From positions 2,015,501 through 2,079,500 of the forward strand of contig NZ_CP014544.1 of assembly GCF_001586255.1 (NCBI RefSeq): 64,000 bases of DNA, given 5' to 3'. A program made the translations under genes and the position numbers. The notes beneath the pieces are model-generated. The model did not search any database and was not told where the DNA came from. It saw only the letters and a list, made by a program, of their open reading frames with translations. Below are positions 28,301 through 36,195 of the stretch, piece after piece. The first letter of the stretch is position 1. Each line of letters starts with the position of its first letter. Origin of the DNA: Zhongshania aliphaticivorans. Its GTDB lineage: Bacteria; Pseudomonadota; Gammaproteobacteria; Pseudomonadales; Spongiibacteraceae.

Positions 28301-28513
28301 ATGGTCGCATTGGTAGCCGCGCTCGGATTTCTGCCGATGGCCCTCAACACCAGCACGGGTGCGGAAGTGCAGCGGCCACTCGCGACGGTGGTTATCGGGG
28401 GAATCATCTCCTCTACCCTATTAACCCTACTGGTTTTGCCCGGTTTATACCGTATGGCTTACCGCAAGCCAAAAAACATCCCTGAGAGTGATGAGAGTCA
28501 AATGGCATCTTGA
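25370..28513 (+). CDS. czcA: Heavy-metal RND efflux pump, CzcA family (second set)
   Basis: 1047 residues with the same plan as the first CzcA: QNLPIDAVPDITNVQVQINT, then fourth-helix LDFGLIVDGAVIIVEN with the Asp/Asp/Glu proton relay, large periplasmic loops and a duplicated membrane half. Its operon starts at a CadR/PbrR-type promoter, so Cd, Zn or Pb are likely inducers. Together with the CDF pump it gives two-step export: cytosol to periplasm, then out of the cell. Confidence 0.95.
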   Translation: MIDKLIQFSIARRWLIMFFAIAISALGVWNYQNLPIDAVPDITNVQVQINTSAPGYSPLEVEQRITYLVELAITGLPYVESTRSLSRYALSQVTVVFEKGTDIYFARNLINERLQQAKSDMPSGIEPVMGPVATGLGEIFHYAVHADDDARQPNGEKYDATALRTLQDWVIRPQLRLVNGVTEINTIGGFEKEFHITPTPARLLTFGLSFDDLVEAIEKNNANVGGGYIEKNGEQYLIRAPGQVTDIAEIETIIVAHKDGIPITVADVADVGFGKQLRTGAATRDGEETVLGTAVMLLGGNSRSVSEAVSAKLVEINKTLPKGITAEPVYNRTVLVDKTITTVQKNLLEGAVLVVVVLLVMLGNVRAALLTAMVIPLSMLMLMTGMVQAKVSANLMSLGALDFGLIVDGAVIIVENCILRLAGRQHQLGRILKLDERFQTVFAATREVFTPSLISVLVVILVNLPILALTGVEGKMFTPMAMAVIIALLSALVLSLTFVPAAVALLLTGRIEEKDNIIVRQSKRVYTPILTWVLKFRFGVLAGAVLLVIAVGGLSTKMGTEFIPNLDEGDIAIQALRIPGTSLTQSLDMQFRLERAVLEIPEVKTYFSRVGTAEVASDPMGPNISDGYVMLKDRTDWPDPDKSKAQLLEDIRQKLTLIPGNAFEISQPIQLRFNELISGVRSDLGIKIYGDDLDQLLKSGSEIATALNGVEGAEGVKVEQVSGLPILSVEANRPALYRYGLNVADVQEVLAAATGGEEAGLIFEGDQRFTIVVRVAEEIRNDLRALEQLPIPLPQGGYVPLQEVATLTLAPGPNQISRENGKRRLVVSANVRGRDLGGFVADVQSQIEREVTLPPGYWLEYGGTFEQLQSATERLSLLVPVTLVMIFALLMMTFGSAKDAALVFSGVPLALTGGVIALWLRDIPLSITAGVGFITLCGVSVLTGVMMVSAFRDRLEQGDDIDLSIKEGAMLRLRPILMVALVAALGFLPMALNTSTGAEVQRPLATVVIGGIISSTLLTLLVLPGLYRMAYRKPKNIPESDESQMAS

Positions 28514-28606
28514 TGCTCCACCGTCTGGCCATAAGGCTGTGCAGTACTTATGGCCAGACAAATGCTCAACCATAAATATCGCTTTACTAATTCATGGAGT
28601 ACCGTT

Positions 28607-28927
28607 ATGAAACAAATCAAAGCATTTATACACCATGTCAGATCCGCCATTGTAGTTGAAGCATTGCGCGATGCCGGCTATAAAAATCTAACCCTGCTAG
28701 ATGTAAAGGGGACGCTAAAACCACTTAGCGAATCCGAACAATCGTATTCAACAGATGCTGGCGTTGTTATTTCTGAGGTTCGAATCTCACTAGTCTGTGA
28801 GGATTCTCAAGTTGATGATGTCACTGGCATTATTCGTACGGCTGGAAGAATTGGCCCACATATCTCCGGCTGGGTTTATGTTAGCCCCATAGAGCAAGCA
28901 CTGCCTATCGGCGGGCCTGGTAGCTGA
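28607..28927 (+). CDS. PII-like protein of metal-efflux operons
   Basis: About 106 residues: MKQIKAFIHHVRSAIVVEAL, GYKNLTLLDVKGTLKPLS and VDDVTGIIRTAGRIGPHISG match the ferredoxin-like fold of PII signalling proteins. The T-loop lacks the uridylylated Tyr motif of GlnB/GlnK. By recall, a PII subgroup is linked to CusABC/CzcCBA operons. It has a GGAG site before ATG 28607; a longer reading lacks one. It is the last gene of the second czc operon. It may tune the pump or bind metal or nucleotide. Confidence 0.75.
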   Translation: MKQIKAFIHHVRSAIVVEALRDAGYKNLTLLDVKGTLKPLSESEQSYSTDAGVVISEVRISLVCEDSQVDDVTGIIRTAGRIGPHISGWVYVSPIEQALPIGGPGS

Positions 28928-29033
28928 CAGCGAGATTCGTACCAAAAGTCAGCTAAATTTTATCTCCGTAGGTAATCATAGGCCTTTCAATAACAGCCCT
29001 GTGAACTGCTTACGGATATAATCGAGCGGTAAA

Positions 29034-30077
29034 TTATTTGGTGTGATTGTCTGGGGCATTATCATTGATTACCCCTGCAGTACCAGAGGCCCCAGCGATA
29101 AGTTGATTAATTACGTCATTTTTAGCACTGACCCCGGCCTCCAACATAGCTATTTTAACGATTGAAGCCTGTTGTTTGGACTGCAGATCTCCATATTCTT
29201 GCCTCAATTTACCGTTTTCTACAGAGTAGGATTCAATATGATCTCGGGAGGTGAGTAACTCGATATTTAGTGACTGCTCAGACAAATCCAATGCTTTTAC
29301 TCTGCTCTCAAGTTCATTTTTCGCGGATGTCAGGTGACTCAGTGCTTTTTGAGCGGCGCCAAGCTCCGAGACCAATCGTGAGTTATCTTTATTTAGTTGT
29401 GTGACATCCGATTGCTTAAGCGACAACGTTTGATTTAAAACACGATTTTCTCCCTGCAATAGCTGAACTTGCTGCTCGTGTCTGCGCAGATCTTGTTCAC
29501 GCTGTTCTTTTACAGATTGCCTATAATGCTCAAGCGCTTCCCTATTGTGGTGGTGCTTCTCTTCAAGTGATTCAATTTGGGTCTGTTTTTCCTTGAGCAA
29601 TGCCGTTAATTTGGCCTCCGTTTGCGTTGCCTTAGCGATATCAACTTCAAATTTAGCCACCGCGGCATTTTTGCCTACCAGTGCAGTTTCTAAGCACTCT
29701 AGCGTATCAGACTGTGAGGTATACTTTTTGTTGAGTGCTTCTAGCGCTTGTGTTGACTCACTGTTTTGCGCACGAAGGTCCTGTAATTGTTGTTCAAATT
29801 TAACTGCTTGCTGCTCAACGATAACGTTCGCCTCCTCCCTTAATCCAGCGGCCAAACGTGTAACAAGCTCCTTAATAGGTTGACTGAGTAGCGAGGCATC
29901 GTCCATTTTGATGGCGGACTCTTCCTCCAATTCTTTGAGATATCGATGAATGGTAGACTTAGAACCAGTGTTGCCAAGTGCGATTCTTATCGTATCTATG
30001 GAGGGGTTTTGCCCCTTTTTGAGAACCTCTTCCCGCGCTTTTAAGACTAATGCTTTGTTGATTCCACCCCTAGCCAT
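29034..30077 (-). CDS. KfrA-like DNA-binding coiled-coil protein
   Basis: 347 residues. The first 70 carry a helix-turn-helix domain of KfrA type (INKALVLKAREEVLKKGQNP, then GSKSTIHRYLKELEEE). Nearly all the rest is a long coiled coil (about 75-320) with dense Glu/Gln/Lys heptads. KfrA proteins bind DNA, repress their own genes and help plasmid or island upkeep. It is divergent from a tyrosine recombinase, a pairing common at edges of integrated islands. Its upstream region holds a palindrome suited to self-regulation. Confidence 0.78.
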   Translation of the reverse strand: MARGGINKALVLKAREEVLKKGQNPSIDTIRIALGNTGSKSTIHRYLKELEEESAIKMDDASLLSQPIKELVTRLAAGLREEANVIVEQQAVKFEQQLQDLRAQNSESTQALEALNKKYTSQSDTLECLETALVGKNAAVAKFEVDIAKATQTEAKLTALLKEKQTQIESLEEKHHHNREALEHYRQSVKEQREQDLRRHEQQVQLLQGENRVLNQTLSLKQSDVTQLNKDNSRLVSELGAAQKALSHLTSAKNELESRVKALDLSEQSLNIELLTSRDHIESYSVENGKLRQEYGDLQSKQQASIVKIAMLEAGVSAKNDVINQLIAGASGTAGVINDNAPDNHTK

Positions 30078-30115
30078 AAATCATCTCCAGTATATTTCGT
30101 ACTGTATTACGTATC

Positions 30116-30127
30116 ATGTATATACAT
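30116..30127. promoter_or_regulatory. Palindrome upstream of the KfrA-like gene
   Basis: ATGTATATACAT is a perfect 12-base palindrome 39 bp before the start codon, within AT-rich DNA with related GTAT/ATAC half-sites. It is a possible self-regulatory site. Confidence 0.35.
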
Positions 30128-30167
30128 ACTATATTAAAGCTAGATCTATTCGTATGATAGTGCTTAT

Positions 30168-30202
30168 ATGACATTAAATAAGGGAGACTTATTTAATGTC
30201 AT
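30168..30202. repeat. 15-bp-arm inverted repeat between kfrA-like and recombinase genes
   Basis: ATGACATTAAATAAG and CTTATTTAATGTCAT are perfect complements around the 5-base loop GGAGA. Its right end overlaps the ATG of a short truncated reading frame. It could be a terminator-like hairpin, an operator or a recombination site. Confidence 0.6.
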
Positions 30203-30260
30203 GGCAAAAAAACGTAATCTTGAGGCTCTTTTCAGTACAGAATCGGCGTTGGCTCGGTAA
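30201..30260 (+). pseudogene. Possible truncated start of a lost gene
   Basis: A 19-codon frame encoding MAKKRNLEALFSTESALAR then TAA. The MAKKRNLxxLF start resembles N-termini of ParB-like island proteins, and no homologous continuation follows. It could be the stub of a gene deleted when the recombinase region was joined, or chance. Confidence 0.25.
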
Positions 30261-30339
30261 TCGCGGTGAAGACATGCAGGAGTAGGCCGCCACACGCACG
30301 ACATTTCTCTGGATAAACCGCCACTATATAAGGCACCTA

Positions 30340-31293
30340 ATGACTAACCCCACCGATAGATACATTCATGCCGCGACACGCGAAAACACCCGAAAGAGTT
30401 ACCGCGCAGCAATAGAACACTATGAATCTGTATGGGGTGGATATCTGCCAGCGACGGCAGATAGCATTGCGCAATACCTCGCACACTACGCGCCGACTTT
30501 GGCTATCAACACCCTAAAACTGCGTTTGGCTGGGCTTGCTGCGTGGCACAATGATCAGGGCTTCCCCGACCCCACCAAGTCGCCGCATGTCAAAAAGGTG
30601 CTCAAAGGTATAGCTGAACTTCACCCGCACGCAGAAACACAAGCTAAGCCTCTTCGACTTGAGGAGCTGAATACGGTTGTTTCGTGGTTCGACATGGTAT
30701 TGGCATCAGAGCTATGCACACACCCTCGCCGCCTGACGTTAGTACGTAACAAAGCCTTATTTCTTGTTGGTTTTTGGCGGGCGTTTCGCAGCGATGAATT
30801 AACTCGTATCAACATTGAAAACGTGACCGTGACGCCGGAAAAAGGACTTGAAATTTTTCTTCCTCGTAGCAAAACGGACCGAAACTCACAGGGACGAACC
30901 GTCCGCGTACCGGCATTGCTGCAACTCTGCCCTGTTTCGGCTTACCTAGACTGGGTTAGCGAAGCGCAGTTACGGGAAGGCCCCCTCTTCCCCGGCATCA
31001 ATCGTTGGGGTCACCTCGCAGACAAACCACTTCATCCTGCCAGCGTCATTACAGTTATTAAGCAGAGCTGCAGGCTTGCAGGTATACCCGACTCCGATGA
31101 ATATAGCAGCCATTCATTGCGGCGTGGATTTGCGAGCTGGAGCAATGCTCAGCAGTGGGATATAAAGGCGCTGATGGAGTATGTTGGCTGGAAGGACGTC
31201 AAGACGGCGTTGCGGTATATTGATGCAGATGATCCGTTTTTAAGCCAAGCGAAGGACAATGGGTTGCCACCACTTATTAAAGGACTCGACTAA
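30340..31293 (+). CDS. Tyrosine recombinase (integrase)
   Basis: 317 residues. A SAM-like core-binding domain (about 10-85) and a catalytic domain with Arg150 in WRAFRSDEL, His258 and Arg261 in SHSLRRGFASW, Trp284 in VGWKDVKTALRYID and nucleophile Tyr293. All key residues are present, so it should be active. It may mobilise the island that starts here. The 3' end overlaps the convergent XRE gene by four bases. Confidence 0.88.
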   Translation: MTNPTDRYIHAATRENTRKSYRAAIEHYESVWGGYLPATADSIAQYLAHYAPTLAINTLKLRLAGLAAWHNDQGFPDPTKSPHVKKVLKGIAELHPHAETQAKPLRLEELNTVVSWFDMVLASELCTHPRRLTLVRNKALFLVGFWRAFRSDELTRINIENVTVTPEKGLEIFLPRSKTDRNSQGRTVRVPALLQLCPVSAYLDWVSEAQLREGPLFPGINRWGHLADKPLHPASVITVIKQSCRLAGIPDSDEYSSHSLRRGFASWSNAQQWDIKALMEYVGWKDVKTALRYIDADDPFLSQAKDNGLPPLIKGLD

Positions 31294-31547
31294 ACGAGTT
31301 TTGATGTCTTTAATGACTTCATCATGATGTCCATACCCTCATGAGGATCGGCACCAATAACTTCACAGTATTCAATGAACTCTGACAGTTCAATCTTTCT
31401 GCGATCCTGTTCCATTTTTCCCAAAACAGAATGATGCCGCCCCATCATCGCCGATGCCGCACGTAGCGACAAGCCGCTATTCTCCCGCTGCTGCTTCAGC
31501 CAAGCTCGCAGGTTGTCGTAGTGAATAGTGTAGGGAGATGGTTTCAT
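31290..31547 (-). CDS. XRE-type helix-turn-helix repressor
   Basis: About 85 residues. The DNA-binding core is AWLKQQRENSGLSLRAASAMMGRHHSVLGKMEQDRRKIELSEFIEY, quoted here as residues about 12-57, a standard XRE fold. I chose ATG 31547; a longer reading would run over the operator palindromes. It is divergent from the small protein/helicase pair and likely represses that pair and itself. Confidence 0.75.
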   Translation of the reverse strand: MKPSPYTIHYDNLRAWLKQQRENSGLSLRAASAMMGRHHSVLGKMEQDRRKIELSEFIEYCEVIGADPHEGMDIMMKSLKTSKLV

Positions 31548-31593
31548 TGTCTCGATGATAGAGACAATGTAGAATGTCGCGAAATTCGAGACA
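31545..31593. promoter_or_regulatory. Two palindromic operators between the XRE gene and the helicase cassette
   Basis: CATTGTCTC-N7-GAGACAATG (31545-31569) is perfect. TGTCGCGAA-A-TTCGAGACA (31575-31593) has one mismatch. Both share TGTC/GACA ends. One overlaps the XRE start codon and the other lies just before the plus-strand gene, a layout expected for a repressor controlling both directions. Confidence 0.65.
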
Positions 31594-31614
31594 GAAAAGA
31601 CGACATACTGCTTC

Positions 31615-32148
31615 ATGAAAGACATACATATTAAGCCTGCACTTCTTCATGTTTTACACGACATGTCTGTCACGCCGTTCACCGTTGGGCAGCTGACGGA
31701 CAATTACCTAAAGCATCCGGACTGCGAACACACGGCTAAGCCGTCTGCTAGGCAATATGTCTATCGCAAAATGATTAGTATGATGGAGCTGGGCCAAATG
31801 ATTAAATTGAGCAACAGTCAACGACGGCCACGCTACCAGTTAACATCTATTTTTTTAGGTGTAGATTGCGCTACCAGCATTGAGGAAATACAAACAGCCA
31901 AAGTCCAACAGCCACATAGCTCACCAGTAAATTCTCACGAAACCACACTAAAAGAAAAACTAAGTGAGTGTAAATCTGAAATGCTCAGTGCGTTAGGCGA
32001 ATCAGACGAATATAGTTCGCTTTGCAAAGAGCATCCGGAGTTACGCGAGCGCGCGCAAGCCTTATATAACGAGGCTCGCGAACGCAGTGCAATGTTGCTT
32101 GGCAAGATGAAAGCACTTGAAAACATGCTTTCTCTGTATGCAGGGTAA
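31615..32148 (+). CDS. Hypothetical protein, probable winged-helix adaptor of the helicase cassette
   Basis: 177 residues. The first 80 look like a winged helix (SVTPFTVGQLTDNYLKHPDC, ARQYVYRKMISMMELGQMIK, RRPRYQLTS). The second half is helical with a probable coiled coil (EELRERAQ-type segment near 135-170). No named family. It ends five bases before the helicase start, so both are probably made together. It may give DNA or target recognition to the helicase. Confidence 0.55.
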   Translation: MKDIHIKPALLHVLHDMSVTPFTVGQLTDNYLKHPDCEHTAKPSARQYVYRKMISMMELGQMIKLSNSQRRPRYQLTSIFLGVDCATSIEEIQTAKVQQPHSSPVNSHETTLKEKLSECKSEMLSALGESDEYSSLCKEHPELRERAQALYNEARERSAMLLGKMKALENMLSLYAG

Positions 32149-32152
32149 CACT

Positions 32153-33577
32153 ATGCAACTTAGGCGATGGCAAAAAGAAGCAGTCACCGCTGCTTTAGCG
32201 AAATATAAAACCGACAACCCCCACTTTCTCTGCCTGGCAACCCCTGGTGCTGGTAAAACATTGATGGCGTCAACTATCGCATATGAATTAATGGTCTCCG
32301 GGATGATCGATTTGGTTTTGTGTTTCTCGCCATCAGTCAATGTGGCCACATCAATTCAAATGTCACTTGAGTCTCGACTAAATTGCAGATTAGATGGTTT
32401 GCTTGGATCGAAGGGCCAATCCCTTACTTACCAATCAATGCCCAATCAAAATTCATCATTTTGGTCCCTCCTGTCCCAATTCAAAACATTGGTTATTTTT
32501 GATGAAATACATCACTGCGCAGGGGACCATTTAGGCAACGGGAATGTCTGGGGTCAAAAAATCATTCAACACATACAAGGCAAAGCCAATTATACCCTTG
32601 CATTAACGGGGACACCGTGGCGTTCCGACAAAGTGCCCATCGCTTTATCTAGCTATTGTGTGAATGGCAATATCCAGTGTGACTACACCTACGGCTTAGA
32701 TCGAGCAATTCAAGATGGGGTATGTCGAACACCCAAGATTATCGCTATAGACAATGAAGATATCACATTAATATCAGGCAATGAAAACGTACGGTATAGT
32801 TCGTTTGCGGACCTACTTAAGCAATCAAAATGTCCGTATCAGCAGCTATTAGATAGCACTGATTTAATTACCTACATGATCAAATTAACCGCAAAAAAAC
32901 TTATCGAAGTAAGAAAAAAGCAAGCAAATTCTGGGGCCTTAGTAGTCGCCGCTTCCGTTGAACACGCGATTAAAATTGCCGAAATCATCGAGTTTGAAAC
33001 CGGAGAGTCAGCGCGAGTTGTGACCTATCTCCACGATGATGCGCAAAAAACAATCCAATATTTTCGCGAGTCTAACGATAAATGGATCGTCTCTGTTGGC
33101 ATGATTAGTGAGGGTACTGATATCCCTCGATTAAAAGTGTGCTGCCACCTTACTAGGGTAAAAACTGAGCTGTATTTTAGGCAGGTTCTTGGCCGCATAT
33201 TACGTTCCACGGGTCTTAAAAATGACGAAGGCTATTTTTTCATGCCCGCCGAACCGAACTTAGTCGAATATGCCCAGAGGGTCGTAGAAAACATACCTGG
33301 TGAAAACTCAATAGCGATTGAGCTTATGGCAGGAAATATAATGACTGGAGATCAATCAAAACAAGATTTTACACAACAAGATATTGCTGGCGCGCAAGTT
33401 ACGGATGAGAACGAGCATCCCCAGCTTCACTTCAACAAAGGAAATGAAATACCTAACTTTCCAGTGTTGAGCGAATTGACGCTATCGGATTCATACGATA
33501 TGGCTATTGGTCTTGTTGGCCGATTTAGGCAAGAAATAATAAATTTGGCGATACAGGATATTGCGATTAATCGGTAA
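32153..33577 (+). CDS. SF2 DEAD/DEAH-type helicase (ResIII-like)
   Basis: About 474 residues. Motif Q/I region LRRWQKEAVTAAL and Walker A ATPGAGKT, motif II VIFDEIHHC, motif III LTGTPWRSD, then a C-terminal RecA domain with VGMISEGTDIPRLKVC and motif VI RQVLGRILRSTG. The protein has no nuclease or methylase domain of its own. I chose ATG 32153, four bases after the previous stop. With the XRE repressor and wHTH partner it forms a compact regulated cassette next to an integrase, which suggests a defence or mobile-element function. Confidence 0.82.
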   Translation: MQLRRWQKEAVTAALAKYKTDNPHFLCLATPGAGKTLMASTIAYELMVSGMIDLVLCFSPSVNVATSIQMSLESRLNCRLDGLLGSKGQSLTYQSMPNQNSSFWSLLSQFKTLVIFDEIHHCAGDHLGNGNVWGQKIIQHIQGKANYTLALTGTPWRSDKVPIALSSYCVNGNIQCDYTYGLDRAIQDGVCRTPKIIAIDNEDITLISGNENVRYSSFADLLKQSKCPYQQLLDSTDLITYMIKLTAKKLIEVRKKQANSGALVVAASVEHAIKIAEIIEFETGESARVVTYLHDDAQKTIQYFRESNDKWIVSVGMISEGTDIPRLKVCCHLTRVKTELYFRQVLGRILRSTGLKNDEGYFFMPAEPNLVEYAQRVVENIPGENSIAIELMAGNIMTGDQSKQDFTQQDIAGAQVTDENEHPQLHFNKGNEIPNFPVLSELTLSDSYDMAIGLVGRFRQEIINLAIQDIAINR

Positions 33578-33912
33578 AAAATGAAACTGGTAATCACACA
33601 ATTAGCGATCTCCGATAGCTCGAAAAGATTTTCAATTTTAGTAGCGCCGTAACAAAAATACTCCGTACTCTTGGGCTACACTTTAATATGGCCAATTTTT
33701 GACATTCTTCTGAATTATCGGTAACTCGAACTGGTGATCGGCTAAAATTGAGATGTACTCGCCGGCGCCGAGCCCATAAAAACTTTCTATATAATGAAAT
33801 TTTGCGACTTTAGTGAGTTGACTTAGCATGATTTCGTCTGTTGTAGCCCTGCTCGTCGAATTTCTCCATTTAAATTTTAATCAAGAGTTCGGAATTTTCG
33901 CTTACTCGTAAC
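33578..33912. other. Intergenic region, nothing recognised
   Basis: 335 AT-rich bases between the helicase and metallophosphoesterase 3' ends. I see no ORF with support and no clear repeat or terminator. Confidence 0.5.
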
Positions 33913-34662
33913 TCATATTTCCACGATTAGGCTCTCGTCGAAATCGGGATTTAGCCAGTCCGGGCTATAACCCCGTGGGTTGCATGCGACACGTGTACTC
34001 CCAACGTTGTAATTACAGCTGTTGTGCACATGCCCATGTACCCATACATCTATGTTATGGCTTTCAATCATTGCATCCAGATGGGAGGCGTAGACGGCGC
34101 TGGTGAGTTCCTCTGACAACTTTGGTGCAATTGATCTTGCAGAGGGTGCATGATGGGTGACCACAACATTTTGCTTAGTTGAGCTGGACGAGAGCTTGTC
34201 GTTAAGCCAATCCAATGACCGGTTATGAATGGCCGTCATACTTATGGGGTTGAGCTTCGAGTATCCTGGCTCAACACGGATCTTCTTGAAATCGGACATT
34301 TCCTGCTGGCAGAAATACCCCGCCAGACGCGGGTCGCCAAATAACTTTAGATCAGTCCAAAGGGTACAGCCAAAGAACGAGACGCCATCGATTTCGACAT
34401 GGTCGTTCTCCAGCAGGTGGATATTTGTTCCCTCGACTAGCTGCTTTCCCTTTGTCACGAGACCGGGGTATTTCTCGCCGTAGTATTCATGATTGCCCAT
34501 CACTGCGATGACGGGCTTGTCAGGAAATGTCTTCATCGCCCACTCGAGACCGCGGGTTTTCAGGTTGATATCACCCGCAAGAATAACAACATCCGCGTCT
34601 GTATCAGGGATCGATAGCGGTGCAAATTCGAGGTGAAGATCGCTCAACACTAATAACTTCAT
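33913..34662 (-). CDS. Calcineurin-type metallophosphoesterase
   Basis: 249 residues with the full metal-site set: LVLSDLHLEF (D-x-H), VVILAGDIN (GD), VIAVMGNHEYY (GNHE), VVTHHAP (H) and VWVHGHVH (GHxH). Such enzymes cleave phosphate mono- or diesters, including nucleotides and cyclic nucleotides. It stands 130 bp before the 5'-nucleotidase gene on the same strand, beside an NrtR regulator, so a role in nucleotide or NAD turnover is plausible. Confidence 0.85.
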   Translation of the reverse strand: MKLLVLSDLHLEFAPLSIPDTDADVVILAGDINLKTRGLEWAMKTFPDKPVIAVMGNHEYYGEKYPGLVTKGKQLVEGTNIHLLENDHVEIDGVSFFGCTLWTDLKLFGDPRLAGYFCQQEMSDFKKIRVEPGYSKLNPISMTAIHNRSLDWLNDKLSSSSTKQNVVVTHHAPSARSIAPKLSEELTSAVYASHLDAMIESHNIDVWVHGHVHNSCNYNVGSTRVACNPRGYSPDWLNPDFDESLIVEI

Positions 34663-34792
34663 GTTCGTACCCCTGATACTGATTTCATTACGTCTAAGCC
34701 GTCCGATTACTCAAGTATTTATATTAAGGACGAAAATCTGGTGCGCTAGGAAATTGCGCAGCTCACAGCTTATTTCGGCGATAAATTGACCT

Positions 34793-35263
34793 TCATGCTT
34801 TAGTTAATACTTGCTCGAAGTGATTTTTAACCGTAGCCCAGTCTGGAAAATGTTCCGAGCCAAAGTGAATCAGCTTACCCCCAAACGAATCCTGGCCTTT
34901 ACCGGTGATGTTGTCGTCAATAAGGTAATCGCCGCGATTCAGACCTTTGTGCGGGCTAATAATTAGGTTGTCTACCGCATTCATCCCGAGGTGCTGCTCT
35001 ACCCAAAGCCGCTTTTCGGCATAGCAGTGGGGATTTTTAACTGACGGTGCGGTAAGGACGAATACGGCGGTTTTGGGATGATTGTGAAGCCACAAGTAGG
35101 TTTCGATAGCGCCCTCGATTGGCTCAAGGCTGAGATACATGCTCGGCTGGCTCTGCGGATACTTCAGCTCTGGGTATTTAGCCTGCCACCGCGTAAAGCC
35201 CGCATCGTAGTCGCATAGGACGTGGTCCATATCGACGTAGATAATGGTTTTATCGTCAAACAT
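34793..35263 (-). CDS. 5'-nucleotidase, NT5C type (HAD fold), copy 1
   Basis: 156 residues. HAD motif I is YVDMDHVLCDY, then VFVLTAPSVKNPHCYAEKR and GDYLIDDNITGKG (motif IV acids). NT5C-type enzymes dephosphorylate (deoxy)nucleoside monophosphates. It is 51 bp downstream of the NrtR-type gene, so it may act on NMN or other NAD-related nucleotides; this is inference. A close copy lies at 52930-53430, with roughly four in five residues identical by eye. Confidence 0.8.
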   Translation of the reverse strand: MFDDKTIIYVDMDHVLCDYDAGFTRWQAKYPELKYPQSQPSMYLSLEPIEGAIETYLWLHNHPKTAVFVLTAPSVKNPHCYAEKRLWVEQHLGMNAVDNLIISPHKGLNRGDYLIDDNITGKGQDSFGGKLIHFGSEHFPDWATVKNHFEQVLTKA

Positions 35264-35314
35264 TGAACTTCTCCTTGCAGTGTGCGCTATCTGGGCCGTG
35301 CGTCACTCTGTTGT

Positions 35315-36019
35315 TTACCCTTCGAGATTGCGGATAAAGCGGTACTGTTTACTTTCAGCCTTCGCTCGATAGAGCTTGGCTGGGCGTCCTCGTGATTCCG
35401 TTGCCTTGCCAGTGTCTTCGAGCAGTTCTGCGCTTTCTAGACGGCGCCGGAACGACTTTTTGTTCAGCGGCGTGCCAATGATGACTTCGTGCAATGACTG
35501 GAGTTCGGTCAGCGTAAATTCATCGGGCAGCGCAAAGGCTGGCACCATCGAATACAACGCTTTTTGGCGAAGCCGTTCGTGGGCGGCGGCAATAACATCA
35601 CGGTGATCGAAGGCTAGGTCTTTCTTTAAGGTTTGGACGGGCTGCCATTTCACATCTGCCACCGATGCAACTGAGGACTCACAGGCTGAATGGGCCACTA
35701 AGGCAAAGAAGGCGATAGTCACGCTCCAGCCGCGTGGATCTCGGTCTGGACCGCCCCAAGACATGAGTTGCTCAATATACGGTGGTTCGACGCCAGTCTT
35801 CTCGCGCAATTTGCGGATTGCGCAGGCTTCAATTGATTCATCTTGTTTTAGGTCGATGAATCCACCGGGCAGCGCCCACTTGCCCTCAAAGGGCTCCTTA
35901 CCCCGCTTCACCAGCAGTACTTTTAGCTGATCTTCATGCACGGTAAATAGCACGCCATCAACGGTCGTTAGTGGCACGTCATAGTCATGAATATTGTAAT
36001 TACGCGGCTTGGCTGCCAT
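35315..36019 (-). CDS. nrtR: NrtR-family regulator (Nudix domain + winged helix)
   Basis: 234 residues. The N-terminal Nudix-like domain (about 15-150) has PGGFIDL and RKLREKTGV, where catalytic Glu residues of the Nudix box (RExxEE) are replaced by Lys, so hydrolysis is probably lost while ligand binding remains. The C-terminal winged helix (about 165-225) has FTLTELQSLHEVIIGTPLNK and the SFRRRLE helix. NrtR proteins repress NAD genes and respond to ADP-ribose. Three TGTCTT/AAGACA sites lie in the intergenic region shared with the SPFH gene. Confidence 0.85.
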   Translation of the reverse strand: MAAKPRNYNIHDYDVPLTTVDGVLFTVHEDQLKVLLVKRGKEPFEGKWALPGGFIDLKQDESIEACAIRKLREKTGVEPPYIEQLMSWGGPDRDPRGWSVTIAFFALVAHSACESSVASVADVKWQPVQTLKKDLAFDHRDVIAAAHERLRQKALYSMVPAFALPDEFTLTELQSLHEVIIGTPLNKKSFRRRLESAELLEDTGKATESRGRPAKLYRAKAESKQYRFIRNLEG

Positions 36020-36101
36020 GCAGAACCCCTACAAAACCCAGTTTCATATAAATTTTTATCGGCATCACATCAATAGCTTACCGTAATATTACGCCAGTTA
36101 T

Positions 36102-36183
36102 GGTCTAAAAGACACTAACAGCGCTTGACGAATTTGTGTCTTTAAGACATTATCAAGCTCACTTAGTGTCTTAAAGCCATTAA
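36102..36183. promoter_or_regulatory. Three NrtR-like operator sites
   Basis: GGTCTAAAAGACACTAA (from 36102), TGTGTCTTTAAGACAT (36135-36150) and TTAGTGTCTTAAAGCCATTA (from 36163) share the dyad TGTCTT-AAGACA. They fill the gap between nrtR and the SPFH gene, so both directions are probably repressed by NrtR. Confidence 0.7.
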
Positions 36184-36195
36184 AGGAGAGCCGCC

